The notes beneath the pieces are model-generated. The model ran no database searches. It saw only the letters and a program-made list of their open reading frames with translations, and was not told where the DNA came from. From positions 62,001 through 126,000 of the forward strand of contig WTGN01000010.1 of assembly GCA_011523545.1 (NCBI GenBank): 64,000 nt of DNA, read 5' to 3'. Of this stretch, positions 57,628 through 64,000 are shown piece after piece; position 1 is the stretch's first letter, and each line of letters opens with the position of its first letter. Source of the DNA: Chloroflexota bacterium (GTDB lineage: Bacteria > Chloroflexota > Anaerolineae > Aggregatilineales > Phototrophicaceae). A program made the position numbers and the translations under genes.

Positions 57628-57704
57628 TGTAGGGGCGACTTATCAGGTCGCCCGCGCCAAACACCCTATGGAATCATCGGGCGACCAGGTTGGTCGCCCC
57701 TACA
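57628..57704. repeat. Paired family-A hairpins
   Basis: GGGCGACTTATCAGGTCGCCC and GGGCGACCAGGTTGGTCGCC plus CCTACAGG. The right hairpin has perfect arms GACCA/TGGTC; the left keeps pairing with a T-G pair. Confidence 0.78.
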
Positions 57705-57805
57705 GGTCCCGTTGCGGGCGGTTCCTAATGGGGCGCGAGCCGCGTTGTGACTCGCGAGTGTCTGTGACCTCATGAAAACGCTGTGTCCACGATGGCAAAA
57801 GCACG

Positions 57806-59044
57806 CTACGGCGACTCGCGCAGCGCCCAATGGGCGGGCAGGTAGACGATGCCGCGATTCTCCATTTGTTCGATGACCTCGCTGTTGCTGAGGATGTTGA
57901 AGGTATAGGCATAAGACACCGAATCGATGACCGGCCCGGCGATCTCGCGCGCCACCAAATCCAGCCAGTATTGACCCGGCAGCAGGTTGATGTTGTCAAC
58001 GCGGCATTCCAATACGCTGTCCTCGCCCAAAGCAAGCGACCGCCGCGCCGATATCGGCACATCCACAAAGCTGACCACCGTGCTCGCCGGGTCCACGATG
58101 CGCAGCGAAAAGCGATAACTTGCGGTCGGCTCACGCACATCAAGCGTGATGCGAAAGCAGACCGAGTCGCCGGTCGAAAAGCTGCTGATTTCTTGCCCGC
58201 TCGCGACATCATGCATGCTGACATTCATAATGCGAAATGCGCCTGTGCCTTCGCGCAAATCGGCGGCGATCGGGTCCTTCCCCGCGATCGTCGTCGAGCG
58301 ATCCAGCGCGCCTTTGAAATAAGCGGACAGAATATCGCTGGGCGAGCCGGCGGCGGCGATTTCCCCGCCTTCCAGATATAAAGCCCGCTCGCAGATCCGC
58401 TCAATCGAATACGGATTGTGCGTCACGAAGATGACGGTCACGCCGCTGTTTGACAGCTCGTCCATGCGATTCAGGCACTTCTTCTGAAAGTTGATATCGC
58501 CCACCGACAGCACCTCATCAATCAAGAGGATATCGGCCTGGACATTGACGGCGACGCTGAAGCCCAAACGGGTCTGCATGCCGCTTGAATATTGCCAGAC
58601 CGGCTTGTCCAGCCACTCACCCAATTCGGCGAAGTCTTCCACTTCGGGCATCTTCGCTTCCATCTGCCCCGCCGTGAAACCCATGATGGCGCCCAAGAGC
58701 TTGATGTTCTCGCGCCCGGTCAAGTCGCGGTGGATGCCGGCCGCCAGCTCAATCATGGGAAACAGACGGCCGCTGACCTCCAGCGAGCCATGCGTCAGCG
58801 GGCTGACCCCGGCGATCAGCTTGAGCAGGGTGCTTTTGCCCGCCCCGTTCTTGCCGACAATGCCCAAGGACTCGCCCCTTTTGACCTCAAAGGAAACATC
58901 GCGCAGCGCCCAAGGCCCGTATTTAGCGCGGTCGCCCTGACCGTCGGCGCGCAGGCGATCCACCCGGCGCTGCAGCCAGGGACGCAGCGGCAGGCCGTAG
59001 CGCTTCCAAACGTCCCGCGCCTGTATCGCCAAATCGCCGCTCAT
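57806..59044 (-). CDS. Polysaccharide ABC exporter ATPase with Wzt C-terminal domain
   Basis: A 412-residue ATPase for export of a surface polysaccharide (O-antigen or teichoic-acid type). Walker A is GKNGAGKST (about residue 62), the signature region YSSGMQTRLGF and Walker B ILLIDEVLSVGD. A C-terminal beta-sandwich domain of about 140 residues (from about 265) matches the Wzt carbohydrate-binding domain that recognises the terminus of the exported chain. The partner permease gene lies upstream on the same strand at 59268-60074, separated by 223 bp including a family-A hairpin. Confidence 0.93.
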   Translation of the reverse strand: MSGDLAIQARDVWKRYGLPLRPWLQRRVDRLRADGQGDRAKYGPWALRDVSFEVKRGESLGIVGKNGAGKSTLLKLIAGVSPLTHGSLEVSGRLFPMIELAAGIHRDLTGRENIKLLGAIMGFTAGQMEAKMPEVEDFAELGEWLDKPVWQYSSGMQTRLGFSVAVNVQADILLIDEVLSVGDINFQKKCLNRMDELSNSGVTVIFVTHNPYSIERICERALYLEGGEIAAAGSPSDILSAYFKGALDRSTTIAGKDPIAADLREGTGAFRIMNVSMHDVASGQEISSFSTGDSVCFRITLDVREPTASYRFSLRIVDPASTVVSFVDVPISARRSLALGEDSVLECRVDNINLLPGQYWLDLVAREIAGPVIDSVSYAYTFNILSNSEVIEQMENRGIVYLPAHWALRESP

Positions 59045-59086
59045 GACCGATTCTAGTCCTCTCCAAATCCAGCGCCGCCAAGCTGT

Positions 59087-59116
59087 GTAGGGGCGAGCCG
59101 CCCGTTCGCCCCTACA
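59087..59116. repeat. Single family-A unit
   Basis: GTAGGGGCGAGCCGCCCGTT followed by CGCCCCTACA: a compact unit closed on both sides by GTAGGGGCGA and CGCCCCTAC. Confidence 0.65.
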
Positions 59117-59267
59117 GGTTTCGCCATAAATGATTGCTGTAGGGTTCAGACGGTGGCTGGCCCTCCTGCTGCATCGCGCCCCTGCAGATTTGAATTACAT
59201 GACCTGCTTGGAAACAGGGATATGCATCCATCTGATGCGAGCCTGTCACCCGAGTTTACAATCTCGC

Positions 59268-60074
59268 CTACAAGACATCGGCAAAATAGCGCGACATGAC
59301 ATGATACATCGGATAAGCGACCACCAGCACCAGGCAGGTCATTATCAGGCTGGCCAGCAGCCACTCGCCATTAGGCGCCTCGCCATAAACCAGGACCCGG
59401 CGAAAACCGTCAATGATGCCCGCCGCCGGATTCAAGGCGTGCAAAAGCGGCCAATCTTCCAGGATTTTGCTCGATGAGACCATCACCGGCGAGACAAAAA
59501 GCCAGACCTGCATGATGTACTGAATGCCATGCAGCATGTCGCGGCGGTAAATCGTCACCGCCGACAGGCCGATCCCAATCGCCCAAGCCAGGAAACCGGT
59601 CATGCCAACAAGCGCCGGCAGCCAGAGCCAGGCCCGGCTGATCGGCATGCCAAACAGCTGCAGCACAACCACAAGCACGACAGACGACATCATAAAATCA
59701 AAGAATGTCGTCAATATCACCACCAGCGGGAAGATTTGACGCGGCACCGGCATCTTGCGAAGGATCGTGCCGTTGGCCAGCACGCCATGCGGGATGCGCA
59801 CAACCGAACTTTGCAGAAATGTCCAAGGCACCGTCGCCGCCATGACAAAAGCGAGGCGCGGCTGGCCTTCGCTGCTGGCGCCCACCAGCCCGCTCAGGAA
59901 ACTCAATATCACGGTGTACAAAATCGCCGGAATAATCGCCCAAAGCGGACCCAGAAATGTGCGGCGATAACGCGCCCGTATGTCGCGCGTGACCAGCGAA
60001 ATCAGCAGATTCCAATACCCGAGCCAGGTATCGACTTGATTCTGCGCTGGGTTGTTGTTTGACCACTGACTCAT
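59268..60074 (-). CDS. Polysaccharide ABC exporter permease (Wzm-like, ABC-2 type)
   Basis: A 268-residue inner-membrane permease with six predicted membrane segments. The N-terminal amphipathic segment LISLVTRDIRARYRRTFLGPLW is the typical cytoplasmic gate region of Wzm/TagG-like proteins; LRKMPVPRQIFPLV and the C-terminal YPMYHVMSRYFADVL also fit. It forms the channel for the Wzt-like ATPase downstream, exporting a lipid-linked glycan. Confidence 0.92.
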   Translation of the reverse strand: MSQWSNNNPAQNQVDTWLGYWNLLISLVTRDIRARYRRTFLGPLWAIIPAILYTVILSFLSGLVGASSEGQPRLAFVMAATVPWTFLQSSVVRIPHGVLANGTILRKMPVPRQIFPLVVILTTFFDFMMSSVVLVVVLQLFGMPISRAWLWLPALVGMTGFLAWAIGIGLSAVTIYRRDMLHGIQYIMQVWLFVSPVMVSSSKILEDWPLLHALNPAAGIIDGFRRVLVYGEAPNGEWLLASLIMTCLVLVVAYPMYHVMSRYFADVL

Positions 60075-60183
60075 GGCGGCTCGGCGATAACCGGCGGACG
60101 GACTCTCCCGCTATTATGGCGCGGAAGCGGCAATTGGACAGGCTGAAACCCCAAAGCCTATACAGCGCGCGCCGCCTCTTTCA

Positions 60184-61083
60184 TCAGCCTCCGCCGCCGA
60201 CGCGCCGCAGCAGGCCGGCCATCTGCTCTATGATCTCTTCGCGCCTGACGCCTTCGCCGCGCTGCGCTTCCCCAAAACAGAGGCTGATGACCGGATCGCG
60301 ATAACATGGAAACAGCATCTGGAAGGTCGCCGCCAGAAAGTGACGCTTGTCGCTGTCCCGATATCGCCGGACGATGGGATTAAGCAGCGCCCGCCGCGAG
60401 ATCACGCCCCCAACGGCGACGGGCACGATGCTCAGCTCGGGAAGGTGACGCGCGAACAACTCAAGGCTGCCCGACCAGCGCGGCAGCGATTCCAGCGCCG
60501 CCGCCAAATACAAACCCGGATCGGCTTCGATTTCGCCCCGCGGATACAGCAGCAGCGACTTGCCCGCGCGCAAATGCCGCAAACAAGCTCGAAATGAAGC
60601 GACCGGCTGGTTCGGGTCAGCGACGATGACGTGGCGGCGCATCGCCCTCAAACCCGGCAAAATGCCAAAATCATTCGCCAGGATATGCGTGTCGCGCCGC
60701 GGCGACGCCATCAGCAGCGTATGCGCGTCGCCCAGGCCGGCGTGGTTGCTCACAAATAGGACCGGCCCCGTGAGCGGCACATTTTCCGCGCCATGAACCT
60801 GCACGCTGTCGGCGCCAATCTCCAGCAGCCACTCGCTGGCGCCTTTGAGATGGCCATCGCGCGCGATCATGCCCTCCATCTTGAGGCCCAGCCGCGTGAG
60901 CTCGAGGATGAAGGGGGCGCAGGCGATGTGGAGGGCGGCCTTGATGAGGGGACTGCTGGAGCAGAAGGCGTCCACGACGGAGGTGGACATGGCGCGGTAG
61001 AGGGGGAGGGAGCGAGCTATGGCGTTCGGTACTTCAGCGCCATCCCGACTTGACTCGGATTGCGCGCACAAATCTATTGACAT
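60184..61083 (-). CDS. PlsC-like acyltransferase
   Basis: A 299-residue protein with a glycerolipid acyltransferase domain (about residues 85-260). The acyltransferase His-Asp motif is NHAGLGDAH (H-x4-D), and the second block reads LYPRGEIEADPG where most relatives have a FPEGTRS-like motif. A hydrophobic N-terminal segment (ALHIACAPFILELTRLG) suggests membrane association. It may transfer an acyl chain to a glycerophosphate, glycan or other lipid acceptor. It is upstream of, and on the same strand as, the Wzm/Wzt genes, so a role in lipid anchoring of the exported glycan is possible (inference). Confidence 0.78.
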   Translation of the reverse strand: MSIDLCAQSESSRDGAEVPNAIARSLPLYRAMSTSVVDAFCSSSPLIKAALHIACAPFILELTRLGLKMEGMIARDGHLKGASEWLLEIGADSVQVHGAENVPLTGPVLFVSNHAGLGDAHTLLMASPRRDTHILANDFGILPGLRAMRRHVIVADPNQPVASFRACLRHLRAGKSLLLYPRGEIEADPGLYLAAALESLPRWSGSLELFARHLPELSIVPVAVGGVISRRALLNPIVRRYRDSDKRHFLAATFQMLFPCYRDPVISLCFGEAQRGEGVRREEIIEQMAGLLRRVGGGG

Positions 61084-61124
61084 CTGGACGTTTTACTTTT
61101 GGAGCTTGTGTCTACGCGAGATGC

Positions 61125-61154
61125 TAGACATTGCGGCATAAAGAATCGTATAAT
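61125..61154 (+). promoter_or_regulatory. Promoter for the DUF4230 pair
   Basis: -35 TAGACA (61125-61130), 18-bp spacer, -10 TATAAT (61149-61154), 74 bp upstream of the ATG at 61228. Confidence 0.7.
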
Positions 61155-61227
61155 TTGGCAGTTAAAGCCTAGTCCCCTCAGTCCCTTAGGAATGAGGACC
61201 ACAACCGAACGGTTGAAAGGTTTCATC

Positions 61228-61935
61228 ATGAAAACCGCAATCTTAGTACTACTTATTTTGGTCGTATCATTGATGATCGGCGTAGCAATCGTGAGACCGC
61301 TCGTCGAGTTCATTCCGTCTCTTGGCAATCTTCTTGGTCTTTCTCCTTCCGCTCAAGGCGGCACGACACGCACTATTGTAAACAGCATACAACCGTTAGG
61401 ACAGTTAGTCACGTTGAGCTTGGAAGTCGCACATGCAAATGTAAACGTGAAATCGGGCACACCTATCTGCGGCTATGAAGCGAACTACGTATCGCAAAGT
61501 GTTATCGAGGTGGGAGTCGATATTTCAAGTATTGGCGTAGATAGCATCGCCTATTCTGAAGAGGACGACAGCTATATTGTAAGCGCGCCTGCTCCCGCTA
61601 TAACCAGTTGTCGCAACGAGTATTTTGACCAATATGCCAAGAGTGGTGGTGGTACGGCAACTTGTTTTGACGACTTTTGGGATGATATGAGTATCATCGG
61701 TCGGCGTCTGTCGATGCATCGCTTCGTTCAAGATGCGCTTGAGAGCGGGATTCTCAGGCGGGCTGAAAATCAGGCGACGATCGTTTTGGGCAACTTCATC
61801 AGTGCTGTAACTGGCAGCCAAGTCCATATCGAATATGACGACGCTCCTGAACAGCCAATAATCCCGCCTTCCTGCGTGTTAGATTTGCCATCGGGTTGGA
61901 TCGAGGATGGTCAAGGCGGCTGGAAACGGACTTAG
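61228..61935 (+). CDS. DUF4230-type membrane-anchored protein, paralogue 1
   Basis: A 235-residue protein with an N-terminal membrane anchor (residues 4-24, AILVLLILVVSLMIGVAIV). The outer domain resembles DUF4230: LVTLSLEVAHANVNV, VIEVGVDISSI and VSAPAPAITSC, then a helical region with YAKSGGGTATCFDD. The ATG at 61228 has GAAAGG upstream; the in-frame extension to 61099 would include the promoter. The composition is far less GC-rich than the neighbours (48% in the line 61441-61500). A paralogue follows after 30 bp. Function unknown; DUF4230 proteins are generally uncharacterised envelope proteins. Confidence 0.75.
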   Translation: MKTAILVLLILVVSLMIGVAIVRPLVEFIPSLGNLLGLSPSAQGGTTRTIVNSIQPLGQLVTLSLEVAHANVNVKSGTPICGYEANYVSQSVIEVGVDISSIGVDSIAYSEEDDSYIVSAPAPAITSCRNEYFDQYAKSGGGTATCFDDFWDDMSIIGRRLSMHRFVQDALESGILRRAENQATIVLGNFISAVTGSQVHIEYDDAPEQPIIPPSCVLDLPSGWIEDGQGGWKRT

Positions 61936-61965
61936 GCGATAACGTAAAGGAAGAGAGGTTGAGTT

Positions 61966-62676
61966 GTGAATGCAAATTCTCAATTGATCATTGGCGTCTT
62001 GCTAGGGGCCGTAATAATGTTATTCGTTCTCTTTGTGGTCCAGCCAGAACCTGCTAGAGAGCCTGAGCCCGCTGCAGATCCTACCAGTACTCCTGTATCG
62101 CCTCGTACTATTTTGTCTGGAATCCAAGCTTTGGATGAACTTGTTACGATTCGGATCGATGTGGCTCTAGTAGAATTGGAAGTGCGCGATCCCGCTCCCC
62201 TAGGTTGCACATATACAGCCCAACACGTCGCAAAAGGCGTTGTAGAAGCGGGCATTGACCTTGCAGCTATTGGTGAGACAAGCATCGAAAAGAATTTTCT
62301 CGGATATCCTACAAAAGTGACAGTTCCATCGCCAAAGCTAACCAGCTGCCGAATTGAGTATTTTCGCCAGTATGATCAACAGGGTGGAGGAAGTGCAAAA
62401 TGTTTCGGCGACAACTGGGAGGCAATGAGCGAAATCGGCCGGCATCTTGCGATGGAACAGTTCGTTATCCATGCGATGGATAGAAACATACTGGAAAGGG
62501 CTGGACGGCGGGCGATATACGAGGTGGGTGGTTTTGTCAGCAACTTAACCGGTGGAAACGTCCATATCGAGTCCGAAGATCCACCTGAAGTTCCGGCAAT
62601 CCCATCTTCGTGCAGTGTCGATCTGCCAGACAATTGGGTTCAGCGTGCCGACGGCAGTGGCTGGAGGCGGGAGTAG
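61966..62676 (+). CDS. DUF4230-type membrane-anchored protein, paralogue 2
   Basis: A 236-residue paralogue of the preceding protein, starting with GTG at 61966 (AGAGAGG upstream). Layout: membrane anchor (about residues 8-26), a Pro/Glu-rich linker (about 27-48), then LVTIRIDVALVELEV, VEAGIDLAAIG, TVPSPKLTSCRIEYF and GGGSAKCFGDNW, parallel to the first copy. Both share three matching cysteines and a C-terminal IPSSC..DLP..W segment. GC content is low (42% in the line 62101-62160). The pair converges on the truncated ATPase gene 10 bp away. Confidence 0.75.
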   Translation: MNANSQLIIGVLLGAVIMLFVLFVVQPEPAREPEPAADPTSTPVSPRTILSGIQALDELVTIRIDVALVELEVRDPAPLGCTYTAQHVAKGVVEAGIDLAAIGETSIEKNFLGYPTKVTVPSPKLTSCRIEYFRQYDQQGGGSAKCFGDNWEAMSEIGRHLAMEQFVIHAMDRNILERAGRRAIYEVGGFVSNLTGGNVHIESEDPPEVPAIPSSCSVDLPDNWVQRADGSGWRRE

Positions 62677-62686
62677 TCTTGGCCCC

Positions 62687-64000
62687 CTACCCCCCACCCG
62701 TCATCAGCAGACCCAGATGCTCGATATCGACGTCGACGTTTTCCACCTCGCCCACGATCCGCCCCTCATACATCACCGCGATCCGGTCCGACAGCGCCCG
62801 AATCTCGTCGAGATCCTCGCTGATGAGCAGAATCGCCGTGCCCTGGTCGCGCTCTTGCAGCAGGCGCTGATGGATATACTCGGTCGCGCCGATGTCGACG
62901 CCGCGCGTCGGCTGCGCCGCAATCAGCACCCCCGGATCCCGCGACAGCTCCCGCGCCAGCACCAGCTTCTGAATGTTGCCGCCGCTCAAGCTCTTGACTA
63001 GCGTTTCCGTGCTCGGCGTCTTGATCTCGTACAATTCAATCGCTCGCCGGCAAAACTCGCGGATCTTGTGAAAGAGCATAAAAATCTTCCCGCGCGTGAA
63101 CTTAGGATGGCCGTGATCTTGCAGCACATAATTCTCGGCGACGCTGAAGGCCTTGATGACGCCGTCTTCCATGCGCTCTTCCGGGATATGCGACAAGCCA
63201 ATCGCGTTCAGCGCTGACGGATGGGCATTGCTGACATCCTCCCCATCCACCGTGACGCTGCCGGCCGTCAAGGGCCGCAAGCCGGTGATGCACTGCGCCA
63301 ATTCCTGCTGGCCATTGCCCGAGACGCCGGCGATGCCAACAATCTCGCCGCCTCGCAGCCGCAGGGACACATCATCCAGGCCGATCGTGCCGCGATTGCT
63401 CAGCGCGCTCACGCCCTGCAGGATCAAACGATCGTCGCGCGGGTTCGCCGCCTGTTTGTCATAGTCCAGCAACACCGGCCGCCCGACCATCATCTCGGCT
63501 AGTTTGGGGCGCGTCGCCTCGCTGGTGGGGATTGAATTGACGCGCCGGCCATCGCGCAAGACGGTGACGCGCTGGCTGATGGCCAGCACCTCGTGCAGCT
63601 TGTGCGAGATGAACACCAGCCCATGCCCGTCAGCGGCCAATTGCTTGAGAATGCGGAACAAGCCGTCCACCTCTTGCGGCGTGAGCACCGCGGTCGGCTC
63701 ATCCAGGATCAGCAGCGCCGCCCCCTTGTAAAGCGCGCGCAGAATCTCGACCCGCTGCTGCTCGCCGACAGCCAACTGCCAAATCGGCAAAGCCGGATCA
63801 ACCTTGAGATTGTAAATCTCTGACAGCTCCAGCACGCGGCGGCTGACCACATCCAGATCGAGCCGCGCGCCGCGCGATGACTTCATGCCCAGCGCGATAT
63901 TCTCGGCCACGGTCAGCGATGGCACGAGCATGAAGTGCTGATGGATCATGCCGATGCCGTGGCCAATGGCGTCTTGCGGGTTTCTGATGGTCGCCTCGAC
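62687..64000 (-). CDS. BMP-type sugar/nucleoside ABC transporter ATPase (5' end beyond window)
   Basis: The C-terminal 437 residues of a two-domain ATPase; the reading frame continues past the right edge, so the first Walker A is not visible. First domain: Q-loop MIHQHFMLVPSLTVAEN, signature VGEQQRVEI and Walker B LLILDEPTAVLTPQE. Second domain: degenerate Walker A (GVSGNGQQEL, no Lys), signature LSGGNIQKLVLAREL and VLIAAQPTRGVD, as usual in RbsA/YufO-like proteins where only the first site is fully active. The QDAIGHGIGMIHQHFMLVP start of the visible part matches nucleoside-uptake ATPases that work with BMP-family binding proteins, such as the tandem-BMP protein at 24280. Confidence 0.92.
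   Translation of the reverse strand, partial: VEATIRNPQDAIGHGIGMIHQHFMLVPSLTVAENIALGMKSSRGARLDLDVVSRRVLELSEIYNLKVDPALPIWQLAVGEQQRVEILRALYKGAALLILDEPTAVLTPQEVDGLFRILKQLAADGHGLVFISHKLHEVLAISQRVTVLRDGRRVNSIPTSEATRPKLAEMMVGRPVLLDYDKQAANPRDDRLILQGVSALSNRGTIGLDDVSLRLRGGEIVGIAGVSGNGQQELAQCITGLRPLTAGSVTVDGEDVSNAHPSALNAIGLSHIPEERMEDGVIKAFSVAENYVLQDHGHPKFTRGKIFMLFHKIREFCRRAIELYEIKTPSTETLVKSLSGGNIQKLVLARELSRDPGVLIAAQPTRGVDIGATEYIHQRLLQERDQGTAILLISEDLDEIRALSDRIAVMYEGRIVGEVENVDVDIEHLGLLMTGGG

Larger units (their letters stand above)
57460..57805. other. Repeat-filled intergenic region
   Basis: About 345 bp without a gene. It holds family-A units at 57481-57552 and 57628-57704 (both inverted pairs) and a family-C module at 57554-57600 (GACTTGGCGTGGTATGCAAA, then GGCGTAGAATGCTCCT). 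Remnants of the CTCTGTG-type module (GTGTCTGTGACCTCATGAAA) lie near 57757. Confidence 0.65.

Overview
The window (about 60% GC by eye) looks like a chromosome segment of a heterotrophic Chloroflexota bacterium, probably Anaerolineae-like. This is inferred from several CUT1-type sugar importers without their own ATPase, a Uma2-family protein, a tandem-BMP binding protein, a classical menaquinone cluster and many short palindromic intergenic repeats. No rRNA, tRNA, CRISPR array, transposase or phage gene was recognised.

Layout. (1) 52-11742: sugar and sugar-acid catabolism. A minus-strand operon (Tat-type binding protein, one-piece fused MalF-MalG permease, TIM-barrel isomerase, Gfo/Idh oxidoreductase) diverges from a plus-strand run (SDR, GntR regulator, cyclase-family hydrolase, SDR, TIM-barrel isomerase). 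(2) 12047-22182: uronate-glycan locus. An IclR regulator and a secreted beta-helix protein lie beside a minus-strand operon with a consensus promoter: SDR (KduD-like), heparinase II/III-type lyase, GH88 unsaturated uronyl hydrolase, MalF, MalG, binding protein, terminator. (3) 22434-26421: GatC-like small protein plus amidase, then a binding protein made of two BMP domains. (4) 26492-34328: LacI-regulated beta-glucan locus: LacI, binding protein, two permeases and a secreted GH16 enzyme with three carbohydrate-binding repeats. (5) 34327-41613: 2-ketoglutarate semialdehyde dehydrogenase, DapA-family aldolase/dehydratase, Gfo/Idh oxidoreductase and another ABC importer with a Tat-type binding protein. 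(6) 42190-49085: zinc alcohol dehydrogenase, three small membrane proteins (two of them paralogous), M20 dipeptidase, two-component system and nucleoside deaminase. (7) 49091-57459: TetR regulator and menF-menD-menB-menE-menH, then a phosphotransferase. (8) 57806-64000: Wzt/Wzm exporter, PlsC-like acyltransferase, a low-GC island with two DUF4230-type paralogues, and a truncated BMP-type transporter ATPase at the right edge.

How it works together. Three polymer or sugar-acid loci each pair depolymerising or oxidising enzymes with an importer and a local regulator; all four importers must borrow an ATPase from elsewhere. The DapA-family and aldehyde dehydrogenase pair would feed 2-keto-3-deoxy acids into 2-oxoglutarate. 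The BMP-type ATPase at the right edge may energise the tandem-BMP protein 36 kb away.

The most unusual features are the fused MalF-MalG permease, the duplicated BMP protein, a putative operator (core ATCGAT) shared by three promoter regions, and a family of intergenic hairpins whose arm sequences change from copy to copy while staying complementary. Two genes take their stop codon from such a hairpin.
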